Below are positions 33,292 through 44,823 of a DNA stretch of 64,000 nt, piece after piece. Numbering within the stretch: position 1 is the stretch's first letter; each line of letters begins with the position of its first letter. Position numbers and translations under genes: made by a program. The notes below the pieces were generated by a model that had not been told where the DNA came from, searched no databases, and saw only the letters and a program-made list of their open reading frames with translations. Origin of the DNA: Sweltsa coloradensis. Taxonomy: Eukaryota > Arthropoda > Insecta > Plecoptera > Chloroperlidae. Where the stretch lies: assembly GCA_024449915.1 (NCBI GenBank), contig JAMZAV010000807.1, positions 312,501 to 376,500 of the forward strand, written 5' to 3'.

Positions 33292-34230
33292 TAAGTTAAA
33301 TTCAACACAAGATGGGTTTTAAAATGATGAAGCAATTTTAGAAAAGGTCAGGTTAAAGATCATGCTTTGTATGACTATTCACTACTTAAAATAAAACAAA
33401 GATTACGATAATTCAAAAGTTCATCAACCTCCTTCATCAGGTTTTTAATGACTGTTGAAGAAACATGAAAACAGAATGGTATTCAAAACAAACTAACACT
33501 GCTACTGCTATCTTGCAAAACAAAGTGCATCAGAGAAACTAAATGTGTGGTTATAGTTGTTACTCATTCAGTGGAATTGTCCATTTTAATGGACACCAAC
33601 TTTCAAAATTTATATCGGGGTGAAGGATAGTTTTTTTAAGTTGACCTTATTTTTTTATTTTTTTTCCGTGCATTAAAAATAGATACATTTTTTCCCATCC
33701 CGATTGGACAAAAAGTGCCTTTTTTAGAGCAAATTGAAAATACACATCTGCAAAAATGGCTAAAAATGAAAAAAATATGGTTTGTCCCGGAAAAGTAATT
33801 TATTTGTAGTATTGCTACTATTTGAGTTACAAAAAATGTAAAATATGCAAAAAATTAGAAAAAAATCTTGTTTTAGGAATGAATGTACATCAAATTTACA
33901 TCTTTACCTAAAATGAAGCTTTAATTCAAAATCCAAAATTTCCCAAAATTCCTTAAAAAACACGAAAAAATATTTGAAAAACACTAAAAATCTTAGAAAA
34001 AAATTAGTATTTTGAAATTATTGCTGAAAATAACTTAATTTTGGCCAATTTAATTCTCCACTGAATGGGTTAAACAAAACACAATGGAAAAAACATCATG
34101 GCTAATCAGTAACAAAAATTTTGACACGTTGATTTGACTTACTCATTGTCTTCTATTCAATTTAAATTATAATACTTCGGGCCAAGAAAGCCTTACAAAT
34201 CTTTAACATATCATATTAAACATTTTTTGT
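33292..34230. other. Unassigned AT-rich
   Basis: GAATTGTCCATTTTAATGGACA at 33573-33594 contains a TGTCCATT.AATGGACA palindrome. Nothing else is supported. Confidence 0.4.
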
Positions 34231-34640
34231 GTTGTTCGTTTGGTCTTATTGCTAGAGGCTCTGCTTCCATTGCAGAAGGAACAGGGTTCGATTATCACAT
34301 AGGGTAGGCAGAAGTTTTTTAACTTCTGATTTGGGCTTGAGTCCATCAGCTATTGGCTCAGGAATGTATAAACGGTGACTTTGGAGCCGTCCTAGCAGCG
34401 AGACACATAATACATTATATGGTTTTTCTGAGTAATCTTGTTGATTCTGGCACTGTCCGCGGGTGAAATCGTGTCCAGCTTGATTGATCGGTGTTTCCTA
34501 TTTAAATATGCCGGTCTCTATAGTTGGACATTGCTCGCTCGTCGACGGCTTTAAAAATATAATGTCCCCTACTGAAAATGAGTTCTGTGGCTGAATGGGT
34601 AGACTCCAAATACGAATTTATTTATTTAGCAAAATTGCCA
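34231..34640 (+). mobile_element. tRNA-derived SINE, family S1, copy 2
   Basis: Head TTTGGTCTTATTGCTAGAGG with B-box GGGTTCGATTATC; body GGTGACTTTGGAGCCGTCCT and TGCCGGTCTCTATAGTTGG; tail CTACTGAAAATGAGT and ACTCCAAATACGAATTTATT. Confidence 0.78.
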
Positions 34641-34642
34641 CG

Positions 34643-34645
<3 letters not shown>

Positions 34646-34718
<73 letters not shown>
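34646..34718 (+). repeat. (ATT)n microsatellite
   Basis: Perfect ATT units just after the SINE. Confidence 0.95.
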
Positions 34719-35609
34719 TATTTTCAACATGATTGAACGCATGGCAGCAGTTCGAGTCCAGAACCTCCGGCTCTATATTACATCTACATGTACCGATGAT
34801 CTGTTGTGACCATAAGACAAATCTTCACTTTTTGTTCTTGATATAAATCCAACAGAAAACCTACGTGTTGCTGTCTTCACATGGCTTTATTGAAACATAT
34901 GCACGAAGGACTCGAGGAAAATAAATTGTAAAGCAAGAAAGAAACCGAAAATAATAGCATACAATACAATGGTCATTCATATGTTTGGTAAAATGATTCT
35001 ACCACAAAAATATACAAAGATCACTTTATAAAATAGTTATAAGCGATTATTTAATGATGATATGATATTTTTCTTCAAAATGCGTGCCGCTCTTCAGAAG
35101 ACTTTGCCATTATTTGGTGTCGCATACTTGAATGGACGTTGAGAAGTGTCCTTGGATTTAGATACTTTAGGGCTCAAACAGAGAGTATCAACCTCAGAGG
35201 TATATTTTATTAAACCCAGTTTGACGTGAGTTATATTGCCGATGGTTGTTTGATAACCGAATCACCCAAGACATTTGTGTTGGATTTAATTTGTTCTCCG
35301 AATCAACTATGCAGTTTCCGCTCGTTTTAGCATCACAGTTGTTTCTCTCTGCGGTGTGTCTAGAAAGCCAGACGTCTAATGGACGTATTAATTAAGAGAG
35401 TAATTGTTGCTAAGTTGTTTGTAACGCGATTAGAGCGTCCCAGTGGGGTAGTCGGCCATGAAGCTCCGCCTAATGGTGGCACATAATCATATACGAGACT
35501 CAATTACCTTACTGACCATATAGATATCCGGCGTCATAACCCAAGTCCTTATTGATTTACTTTAGATAGCATCATCTAGTGGTCTTCTTGTCTCGCTGGC
35601 TCGAGGCTT
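34719..35609. other. Unassigned
   Basis: A short segment near 34750-34770 (GAGTCCAGAACCTCCGGCTC) matches the T-arm/anticodon side of the tRNA-like units at 53808-53879. The rest has no supported feature. Confidence 0.4.
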
Positions 35610-35690
35610 TCCGTTTATAGAGTCTACCCCTCTCGGCACTCAGTCACATAACTGATTTTCAGTGGGGGTCATTAAATTTAAAGCCGACCA
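35610..35690 (-). repeat. SINE S1 tail fragment
   Basis: The minus strand matches the 3' end of S1 (CCCACTGAAAATCAGTTATG, then GTAGACTCTA). Confidence 0.6.
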
Positions 35691-36069
35691 AGCCAACCAA
35701 ATCCGGTGGAAATGTAGAAGAATGCTACGCATCATAGATGTTATGTTGTGGATGGTAGTGGATGTATTACAAAGGTTTAATTCAGAACACGTTGTTCTTT
35801 GAATGACGATTTAATGAACGCTACGTTTAATTAATAAACTTACATTGCAGCTGTCTGCGTTGTCTGCCTGAGCGTACTACAGCTGTGCTTCGCACGCTTG
35901 CTGTACAGTGGCGGGAGCGCTAATGGCGTGCCGCGTAAAATACAAACATGACACGCTTATTTTATATAAACGAACATTAAACATACATTTAAAGTTTGAC
36001 CAAAAGACCTAAAGAACTTACCATTAGAGGACTGTTTATATGTTAGCATCTTGGGGTTTTTGCCGCAGC
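35691..36069. other. Unassigned
   Basis: Nothing supported. It lies downstream of the gypsy integrase and may be the decayed rest of that element. Confidence 0.35.
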
Positions 36070-36755
36070 AGATACTTCTCCAGGGATACTAGTGCGAACC
36101 GCTTTTTGAGTCCACACAGATTGTCCTGGATAGGAGTGTTAGCGTCTTCTTTCCCATGTCGAATTGTTGTTAGTAGTGGGTTTGATGATGGGTTTATTTG
36201 TATTTGTTAAAGGAAACTTTTGCTTCAGGAGCTTGTTCGATATACGAATTAGGGTACGGAGCCGTCTTCCCACCAACATTTCTGCTGGAGATGGTAATCT
36301 TCCTTGAAAGTAGCAATTATATGTTCCAGTATCGCCAGGAGTGGATAGGTTCCTAATCGATGAGCCTTTTTAATGAGTCCTGTAGCCGTTCCTACAGCTC
36401 TTTCCACCATACCATTTCTTTGTGGGAATGTTGGACTTGAGGTAAGATGCTTGATGTCCCATGTCATAAAAAAGTCTTTCAGTTTGGCGGAGTCGAACGG
36501 AGGTCCGTTGTCCGAAATTATGGAAGATGGGATACCATGGGCTGCAAACATAATCTTAAGTTCCGTTACTACCGCCGATGCTGTTGTAGTTTTCATCTCT
36601 CTTATTTCGTTGAACTTTGAATGGTAGTCTGTTACAAACATGTAGTTCTTATCGCAGGCCTTGCAGAAGTCGATGCCTAGCATGTTCCACGGCAACTCAG
36701 GAATCTGGTGTGGTATGAGAGGTTCACTTGAGTTCGATTCAAAAAAGTTTTACAA
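36070..36755 (-). pseudogene. Ty3/gypsy integrase fragment
   Basis: The integrase core of an LTR retrotransposon, which inserts the DNA copy into the chromosome. The frame begins EPLIPHQIPELPWNMLGIDF (first catalytic Asp in GIDF). SSIISDNGPPFDSAKLKDFF carries the second Asp and QRNGMVERAVG the Glu, with exactly 35 residues between, so the D,D35E triad is complete. LLAILEHIIATFKEDYH follows. A frameshift near 36296 moves to SPAEMLVGRRLRTLIRISNK and LLKQKFP, the usual post-core block. The upstream side is cut exactly at the MITE starting 36757. No zinc-finger, RNase H, RT or LTR was found. It resembles the K02A2.6 type of gypsy elements. Confidence 0.88.
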
Positions 36756-36756
36756 G

Positions 36757-37136
36757 ATGGCTAGATTAGCAGTCTCCAATACCTCCGCACAAGCGCGAGC
36801 GTACCAAATTGAAGCGTCAATCCCACCCATTCAAAATGGCGGTTTGGCGTTTTAATTTATGCTTTTTTAATGCAATAAAGTATTTTACTGGATTGTTTGA
36901 TATGGTTTTAGCTTGTGCAGCATGGTATTGAACAAACAGAAACAATGCAAAGTTATTGCATAAGGGAATTTAGTAATCTTTTGGTGTCAAAGTCTAATAT
37001 GCTCACCTGTCAAACTGGCGGCCATCTTTAAAAATATTTCTTCGATTAATCGCTCCCATCTAAATAACGTGCAAACTCACCCATTCAAGATGGCTTCCAA
37101 TTGTCCCGGAAGTGGACCGCGGACTGCTAATCTAGG
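36757..37136 (-). mobile_element. MITE with CTAGATTAGCAGTC ends, copy 1
   Basis: Inverted repeats CTAGATTAGCAGTC at the left and GACTGCTAATCTAG at the right. The interior is the reverse complement of 58302-58672, with small differences (for example GATGGCTTCCAATTGTC and GGCGGCCATCTTTAAAAATA). If TA is the duplicated target the ends fit Tc1/mariner-type MITEs. It has no coding capacity and interrupts or abuts the gypsy integrase. Confidence 0.82.
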
Positions 37137-37316
37137 GATATGGGTAGCACCAACTGTTTGATTTCCGCCCCCCTTCCGGGGCAATTGCTTTTCGGGCCTT
37201 GGCCTGGCAAGAGCTAACTCCTTGATGTGTGAAGTGAATCTTTGGCTAAGCTGCTGCAGTTAAACTTGACTGAGTGAGCTGCATGGTGTGTATTGACGCG
37301 AGCAACTTCATTTAGA
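37137..37316. other. Unassigned, possible continuation of gypsy element
   Basis: A short GC-richer stretch between the MITE and copy 8. Minus-strand translation shows no clear integrase zinc-finger. Confidence 0.3.
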
Positions 37317-37927
37317 CAAGGAAGCTTCGCGAACGCTTTTTCAGGCGCGTTGTCGGATGAGAGTAATTTTTAAAAACGAAAAAAAGTGTAAAATTGCGAT
37401 TTTTTAAAGAAATAATTATTTGATTACGCGAAAATTTCTCACAAATATATTTATTCATAAAATTAAGGTTCTGTGAAAAAATTATTACAATCGGATAAAG
37501 CATGTAGGAAAAGTCGAAGAATTAAAAAAAAATCGTAAAATTGCAATTAACATGAGAAATAACTTTTTGATTCCGCTCAAATTTCACAAGAATATATTAA
37601 TTCATAAAATAAGGGTTCTGTGAAAAAATCAGAACAATTGGTTAAAGGTGTTGATAGTCGAAGAATTTTTTTAAAAATCGAAAAAAATCGTAAAATTTCG
37701 ATTTTTATGAGGAATAATTTTTTGATTGCGTTCAAAAACGTGGCAGTTCTAAGTTCAGAGATTTAGAAGGCATCCAGAAAATTTCATTCCAATTGGAGTA
37801 TCCGTTTAGCCTGAATCGTGTTTACAAACACACAAAAATACAAAAAACAAAAACAAAAAAACATTCCGGATTTTTTTCTCCAGTGTAGTGAAATGGAATA
37901 TTCGCTTCGCTCGCTACGCTCATCCAA
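37317..37927 (-). mobile_element. HINE-like subfamily A, copy 8, complete
   Basis: 3' end is CTTG-type (plus strand CAAGGAAGCTTCGCGAACGC); 5' end TCGCTACGCTCATCCAA at 37927. Two core units and one 5' module. Confidence 0.88.
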
Positions 37928-39360
37928 TAATTAGATATGACTGAGTAGGGCTGATTATTGATTTGTTTGTTTCTTCTTGGCATAGGCTCAATATGTTTGT
38001 CAGTGCTCGTGACTGTATTCTAGCAGCTAACCCCGTATGTATTGGAATACACCTACCTTGAGTGAATATGCTAGCCAAGTGTGGGTAACAATGGAATCTT
38101 TGACTCGAAGACCAGCTTACTTTTACTAAGACCTTAGAGTTACTACGCATTTATTCTGGCCATTTGTGAATTGGTTTCGATACAAATGAAGCGAGTCCAA
38201 GCTAGCTGCATGAGCTGAGTTAGCCAACACTCCACAGTGGATTACCCTCGTTGCAATGAGTGGTTTGGGAAGTGAAAGGCCAGAGGAAATTATCTAGAAG
38301 CCGTAGTGGCATTGCGTGAACTTCTATTAATACTTCTATTATCTGTCTTTGACGAGCTAAAAACTCGCGAGAGGTGAAATTGAATTTTTCTAAAACGCTA
38401 TTTTATACGATACACCGTGGAGACTAAACGCTATTAAGAGAGTTCGGTTTGTTACTCTTGGAAAATAAATACAAATTGAAGGAGATAAGAAAACTGTCCA
38501 AACATTGACGACAAATCTGCAAATTAATCGAAACGAACTGTTTTCCTCTATTCGAAAATCACTAATTTAATTGAAGCCATTTCGAATGACAAAGCAGTCT
38601 GCTCGTACACGCAATAATTGCTGCCAATATTAATCACTTTCCCTGATGTATATTTTGTTTTAATCTTGCAGAAGTAAATTATTTTGTTTAATTTTTCTCA
38701 ATAACTGACTTCATATTTCAATCACATTAACCCTTATCAGTCATATTGTGTAGGGTTGCCCCGAGATAAGAGTTTCTGTAGATTTTACTGCACCAGTGCA
38801 CCTCCCAGAAACAAGAAAGTTCACTCATACAAGTCTTTTAATGCACTTACAGTTCCTCTGCCTTCTAAATAAGTAACAAATTAATAAACCATACGGTGGC
38901 GAACATTACCCGTAATTGTTCGAATGAAGATGGCACAACGAAACAGAACACAGAACTTTTCCTCTTTTAAATGTCAATTTGTTTTACCATAAAACAGCGT
39001 AATCATGAAATGTTAACAGTTTGAGCATTCTATTCAATAAGGGTGATGTATGTACAGGCCTAGAACGCACAATGGGACAACAGTCAACACACTCTCTTAG
39101 GAATAGCAAATGTTTTCATTATTACTCAAAATTAAAACTGTTGTAATTACTTTTGGTGCCATTATGAAAAACAACAAACAATATTAAATGAAGGACAAGA
39201 ATTCACTTAATAGCTAAAATCACTTTCGAAGATTAACAAACGGATTTCATAAACGCGTTTTGTTATTTGTGAAGAAATTATAGGTAGCCTAATGATAAAT
39301 ACGATTTGCATATTAAGTAATAATGATGTTGATACAATAATAGGCACGAAAGTACCCAAA
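37928..39360. other. Unassigned
   Basis: No repeat boundary or coding motif found in about 1.4 kb. Single-copy non-coding DNA is the simplest reading. Confidence 0.4.
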
Positions 39361-39365
39361 ATATA

Positions 39366-39400
<35 letters not shown>

Positions 39401-39431
39401 ATACATGAATAAATAAATAAATAAATAAATA
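39361..39431 (+). repeat. (AAAT)n microsatellite
   Basis: AAAT tetramers with one interruption (TACATGAATA) at 39402-39411. Confidence 0.95.
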
Positions 39432-39552
39432 AGCAACTTTTACAACAGAATGTCGAAGAAGACGCAAGCACAATGTTATCATCATTGCAATCTCTTGATG
39501 AAGGTGCTAAATACACAATATTGCTGACCCCACCCCTTTGACTCATAGGTCT

Positions 39553-39757
39553 GAGTCTTCCTCATACAGTGGGCTACCACTATCAGTCCATGTAGTTAGT
39601 GTTATTCAGTCTTCCTCATAAAGTGGGCTACCACTATCAGTCCATGTAGTTAGTAATATTCAGTCTTCCTCATACAGTGGGCTTATACTATATCAGTCCA
39701 TGTAGTTAGTGTTATTCAGTCTTCCTCATACAGTGGGCTTATACTATATCAGTCCAT
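39553..39757 (+). repeat. 54-56-bp satellite, left block
   Basis: About four units of CAGTCTTCCTCATACAGTGG, then GCTACCACTATCAG or CTTATACTATATCAG, then TCCATGTAGTTAGTGTTATT. The last unit is cut after CAGTCCAT by the element at 39758. Confidence 0.95.
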
Positions 39758-41226
39758 CCCACACAGCACGGTAACGTTTCCTCAACATTAATATAAGTTT
39801 TCTATTAAACATTCGATATATCCTCACAACGTTTGGTTATAGTAATTGTAACATTGATGAAATATCCAAATGTCCCGCTGCATATGAACCTCATAACGTT
39901 CATGCAACTTGTATCACAATGTTGTGTAAACGACCAGGTAACAACATTGTAAGGTGTTATACTCATGTTCATGTAACGGTGTGGTAACATTTAAATAGTA
40001 ACATGGAGAAACGTTACTAGAACGTTGCTTTTACACTTCTTAAATAATGTTATAATTATGGTTGCTGCGAGTATGTACTCACTGAATTGACGTAAAGATA
40101 TACTAGTGATTGTGCGTATATATTATTTCGAAACACCGATTATAAATTAAATTATATTTTCGTGTATTGATAATTGGAAATGGGATCATATGGTGGCAAC
40201 CATATAGTAATAATACAGTTTCAGAAATCATTTGCTAGTGCAGCAACATATTACCTTTTCACACAACTTAGGCCTAGATCAAGAAACGTACAGCACTGGC
40301 ACAAATTATGACAATTTTAACATTTTATTCAAGTCGCAGCCATGGTAGGCCTATAGCCTAACAGCATGGGACCATAATCAATTTAAGGCTGATACAAACG
40401 CGCGAGCGTGGCTGGTAAAAACGAATCAACTGCAAGGTATAGGAATAGATAGATATATGTATAAGCAAATATAGGTAATCCAAGATATGAACTTGACACA
40501 ATTCAATCACTCACTCAGCGGTATTAAAATCCTTCAGGCATTGGTCAAAGCATTTAAACACGATCACGAATGAGAGAAGCAACAAACAAACGCACTTTCA
40601 GCAATCAGTCGATGAAGATGGCACCCACAGTGGTTCCGAAACGTCAAACTCACTCACGAGTAAGGTAACGACGCGATGCGTCGAAACGACCCGTTTCACA
40701 CCTTTTTTAAAGTCATTCCGTCTCTTCTCGTCCGTCCGCCCTTTGCCGCCGCGCTCCATCACGTTTAAACACAACAGCCACATGTACACGCGTCTTTCTC
40801 TCCCGACGACTGATTGTCGAATGAGCAGAGCACAGACAAGACAGGACAAGCTACCCCACACCGCAAAAAACCGTTGAGATTTCAAATGTATGAGGTTATT
40901 TTATGAACGTTCTCAGAAAGTGAAATGAGCCAGTTTCTAACGTTTCCACATGGTTTTTCCAAGACATTTACGGAAAATGGCACGACATTGTAGCATCGTC
41001 AATAAAATGTTACTAAGTAAAGGTCAATATTGTTTGTTTTTTATCCACCGAAATGTTAGTTACTAAATGTTGCAACATCGTTGTGAGAATGTTTTTGAGA
41101 ACCAAAGAATATTGTTACAAACATAACATTTTTCGTACGTTGTATAGATGTTATAATTTGAACTAACATTCTGGGAACATTGTAACATAAAAAGTAACGT
41201 TTTGAAAACGTGGTGTGCTGTGTGGG
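39758..41226. mobile_element. 1469-bp terminal-inverted-repeat element inside the satellite
   Basis: It begins CCCACACAGCACGGTAACG and ends GTGGTGTGCTGTGTGGG, giving a perfect 12-bp terminal repeat CCCACACAGCAC. The satellite unit CAGTCCAT|GTAGTTAG is split and AT is duplicated (39756-39757 and 41227-41228), so the target duplication is AT. The interior is rich in AACGTT/ACGTTG motifs near both ends and encodes no recognisable transposase. The minus frame at 40598-40885 overlaps a PLE-like motif CCGAAACGTC at 40637. A 2-bp AT duplication recalls the ISL2EU group, with low confidence. Confidence 0.85.
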
Positions 41227-41690
41227 ATGTAGTTAGTGTTATTCAGTCTTCCTCATACAGTGGGCTTATACTATATCAGTCCATGTAGTTAGTGTTATTC
41301 AGTCTTCCTCATACAGTGGGCTACCACTATCAGTCCATGTAGTAAGTGTTATTCAGTCTTCCTCATACAGTGGGCTTATACTATATCAGTCCATGTAGTT
41401 AGTGTTATTCAGTCTTCCTCATACAGTGGGCTTATACTATATCAGTCCATGTAGTTAGTGTTATTCAGTCTTCCTCATACAGTGGGCTTATACTATATCA
41501 GTCCATGTAGTTAGTGTTATTCAGTCTTCCTCATACAGTGGGCTTATACTATATCAGTCCATGTAGTTAGTGTTATTCAGTCTTCCTCATACAGTGGGCT
41601 TCCACTATCAGTCCATGTAGTTAGTGTTATTCAGTCTTCCTTATACAGTGGGTATATTGCTATTGGTCCTTATCATAAGTGTTATTCTGT
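41227..41690 (+). repeat. 54-56-bp satellite, right block
   Basis: About eight units. Starts of CAGTCTTCC lie at 41244, 41300, 41354, 41410, 41466, 41522, 41578 and about 41632, mixing the 54- and 56-bp forms. The final unit is divergent. Confidence 0.95.
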
Positions 41691-41744
41691 CTCTCTCATA
41701 CAATCAATGGGCTTCCCACTAATCTGGAACTACTTACCTGGATA

Positions 41745-41900
41745 GAGGGTGCTGTGCTGGCGTCCCGCAAGGATCTGTTCTAAGTCCCTTTCTCTTCAAC
41801 CTATTCCCAGCGGATCTACCAACACTTCCCCGGGGAGTCTTTATTCACTTTTTCACCGATGGCGAGGCTCTAGTAGCTACTTCGTACTCCCGCAGCTTTG
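41745..41900 (+). pseudogene. LINE reverse transcriptase fragment with altered catalytic site
   Basis: One frame reads AGVPQGSVLSPFLFNLFPAD and LPTLP, the standard QG block of a non-LTR reverse transcriptase, then VFIHFFTDGEALVATS. The position of the catalytic YADD/FADD reads FTDG, so the second aspartate is gone. It is an isolated fragment next to the satellite. The frame stays open for some distance downstream but loses similarity. Confidence 0.82.
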
Positions 41901-42299
41901 CTGTAGGCGATGTGGTACTCAAAGTGGCGCTCTGCCATGGCAGTATTCTTCACCAAGCGGCGGAACATCCGATGTCGAGGACTCCCATTTCTCACCCTAG
42001 CAGGTAAGGCACTTCAATGGTCTTCTTACGCCGAATACCTCGGTGAATGCTTTGGTTGCGTTGCGTTACACCGGCTACTTGGGTTGTAGGCGTTCCGGAC
42101 TGTGGTTTTCTTTGGTCAGTCTAGTGATTCTGAGATTCAGTCCTTGGACATGCCTTCTCATCCACACTCACACACACCCTACACATAATAAGTATTACCT
42201 TAAGAATGGCTCTTACGAAGCTTATTTGTTATAAAATATATTGCAACTACGTGTCACTTTTATTTCATGATGGACGTATACCCATTGGATTCGAATCCT
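41901..42299. other. Unassigned
   Basis: Probably the decayed continuation of the LINE fragment. No motif is visible. Confidence 0.35.
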
Positions 42300-42520
42300 A
42301 CGAACACTTCACTGGTAACTCGTATCTGTTGATAGACTTGACCTGAAGCCGAGACGCCCTCACATGGGGGAGTGATCCTACGCAGCCACAGCGCCGCCCT
42401 ATCACGTGGGGGCGTCGCGATGCTGGGAGTTAAATACGGCCGGGGCGTCCTCCGGTCGACACTCTTCGCCCCAACCTCTAAGGACGAACATCCACGCCGC
42501 CCGAGCAACAAACCGTGAGT
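42300..42520 (+). promoter_or_regulatory. GC-rich patch, candidate promoter or element end
   Basis: An isolated GC-rich stretch in AT-rich DNA with TTAAATACGGCCGGGGCG, then a pyrimidine-rich start-like region, and CAAACCGTGAGT (5' splice-like) at 42509-42520. TTTTTTCCGGGATATATTGCAG at 42544-42565 is 3' splice-like. It could be a retroelement 5' end or a host first exon; no protein match supports either. Confidence 0.25.
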
Positions 42521-44231
42521 TTTTTACACTTTACATTCACACTTTTTTCCGGGATATATTGCAGATCTTTACTAGAGAAGAAACAAATTAAAATTTAGTT
42601 TTCGTTTATTGACTAGTAAACTGTTGGAGATTTATAAAATGGAATGCACTTTATATTTTTTCCTGAAGTCGTAACTATGTATTAGGGAGAACTTTGGTAG
42701 ATCGTTGGTCTTGTCAAATACTGAGTTACAATTAGTTATTGTCTAGAAAATTCTTCACCGCGTTAACTGGACGCGTGTAAATAAAACTGAAAATACATAT
42801 GATTTATTACAGTCGTTGATATTACTGGACTGCGAACCAGATGAGGTGACACTAAACAAGTTTGTTCACTTACACTATAAATAAGTACAAATAAGTATGA
42901 CTTTTATGAGTATTTATTTGTTTGACAAGAATATATAAATTTAAAGTAAATACCAGTTTTGTGCCAGATGTGAATAATATATTATTTGTGAGATACTGTA
43001 GGTTTATAAGGTTTTCTGTCAGATTAACAATTTTATATCCAATGATGCAGCTAAATAAAGAATTCGGGGATGAGTTGTTATAGCCTTAATCATCTTTGGG
43101 ATTAAACAAAACCGAGATGTGAATTGGTTAATTTCAGCCACGATTTTCTTTGGCACCGTTGATTGTCGTTGTTGCATGTAGTCGCGCACCTGTTTGTTAT
43201 CGCGGGCGACTAAACTATCACTACGTTGACATACTTTAGGTGATTTTAACACAATTTAAATGTTTATTAAAGCTTACTACGAGGAAATAATTAATATAAT
43301 AATGATATATGACATTGAAGCCCTCTGTAGTTACCGTGTTATATAAGACAACGAAGATTACATAAAAATGATAAATGTGTTGTGAAACACCATGAAGTTG
43401 AAATATTAAGGAAAGTAAGTACTACACTGCATATTGCTGAATTAAAAATATTGTATGTGATAACAAATATTTTTTTGAAATATTCGAGAGTCTAGGACGT
43501 TATTAGTCGCACCGCGGTCGTACATTAGGATGGTAGATGAAGCTAGAGCAATCGCACGTGAGTAGGCCTTGTAAAGATGACAGCGTGTTAGCAGAATGCG
43601 AGTACTCCGAAGCTGCCAACCCCTCAAAGCCCCGCCACCAACAACAATTCAAGTGTTTTATTTGTTTATTTTGTAGGAGTAGCCTACATAAATGGGATAA
43701 AAAATTGTCTGTATGCGTTTTATTTAATAACTATTTGTCATGGTGCTTCTGCTTACGTGATATTTCTAAACAGATATCAGTATTTCAGACATATTTCGGT
43801 CAGCGGTTCGAAGAGTTTATTTATGTTTTTTGCGGCGAGTGACTGTAACGAAAACCGTTTTAAACATCTTTATCTATGAAATGTATTAAAATCAGAGCAA
43901 CAAGTACCTCGTCCTGTGTTTGCGCAAACACACTTGACTTATTTAATTCTTGCATTCCTCACTTTATATTCTATGTTTAATCTCTGTGTTAAAACCTCTA
44001 TGCATGCGGGTTGAAATTAGTAGCTTTTTATGATGGAATAATAATAGAGAGATTATGCACGTAGTCACACAAATGGTACGAGTCGTGGCTAAAGATATTT
44101 TAAAGTTTAGCGCTCTCTGTAAAATTGGAAACATTGTATTGTATAATAGACTTAATTCGGACCTCAACAATTTTATACAAATAATGAAATGTATTCAGGG
44201 GACTTATTCACTTCTTGTGTTATAATATTAA
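42521..44231. other. Unassigned
   Basis: About 1.7 kb with short open frames only (43019-43252 minus, 43537-43842 plus). No recognisable protein or repeat. Confidence 0.4.
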
Positions 44232-44820
44232 TTGGATGAGCGTAGCGAGCGAAGCGAAGATTCCATTTCACTACACTGGAGAAAAATATCCGGAATGTTT
44301 TTTTTTGTTTGTATTTTTGTGTGTTTGTTAACACGATTCCGGCTAAACCGATACTCCAATTGCGATGAAATTTTCTGGAGACCTTCGAAATCTCTGAACT
44401 TAGAACTGCCACGTTTTTGAGCGCAATCGGAAAATTATTTCTCATAAAAATCGCAATTTTACGATTTTTTTCGATTTTTAAAAAAATTCTTCGACTTGTA
44501 ACACCTATATGCTTTATTCGATTTTAATGATTTTTTCACAGAACCTTAATTTTATGAATTGAGATATTCGTGTTAAATTTGAGCGCAATCAAATAATTAT
44601 TTCTTATGAAAATCGCAATTTTACGATTTTTTTATTTTTTTAAAATTACGAATAATTAAAAAATTGAAGTTAATTTTTTATTTAATTTTAATTAATTAAA
44701 AAAAATTCCTCGACTTAGTAATGATTTTTTCACAGAACAGAAAATCCGCATAACACATGGCAGCTCAATGCACCAATTACGCTCATCCAACAACGCGGCG
44801 GGACTTAAGCGTTTTCCTAG
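44232..44820 (+). mobile_element. HINE-like subfamily A, copy 9, with variant 3' end
   Basis: 5' TTGGATGAGCGTAGCGAGCG at 44232. The 3' end is of the second type, CATCCAACAACGCGGCGGGA then CTTAAGCGTTTTCCTAG, as in copy 13 and C copy 1. It contains GCATAACACATGGCAGCTCA near the end. Immediately followed by TAA and copy 10. Confidence 0.9.
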
Positions 44821-44823
44821 TAA

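Noticed and set aside
41227..41690. Regular direct repeats resembling a CRISPR array
   Set aside because: Units are contiguous 54-56-bp satellite repeats with no unique spacers, in animal DNA.
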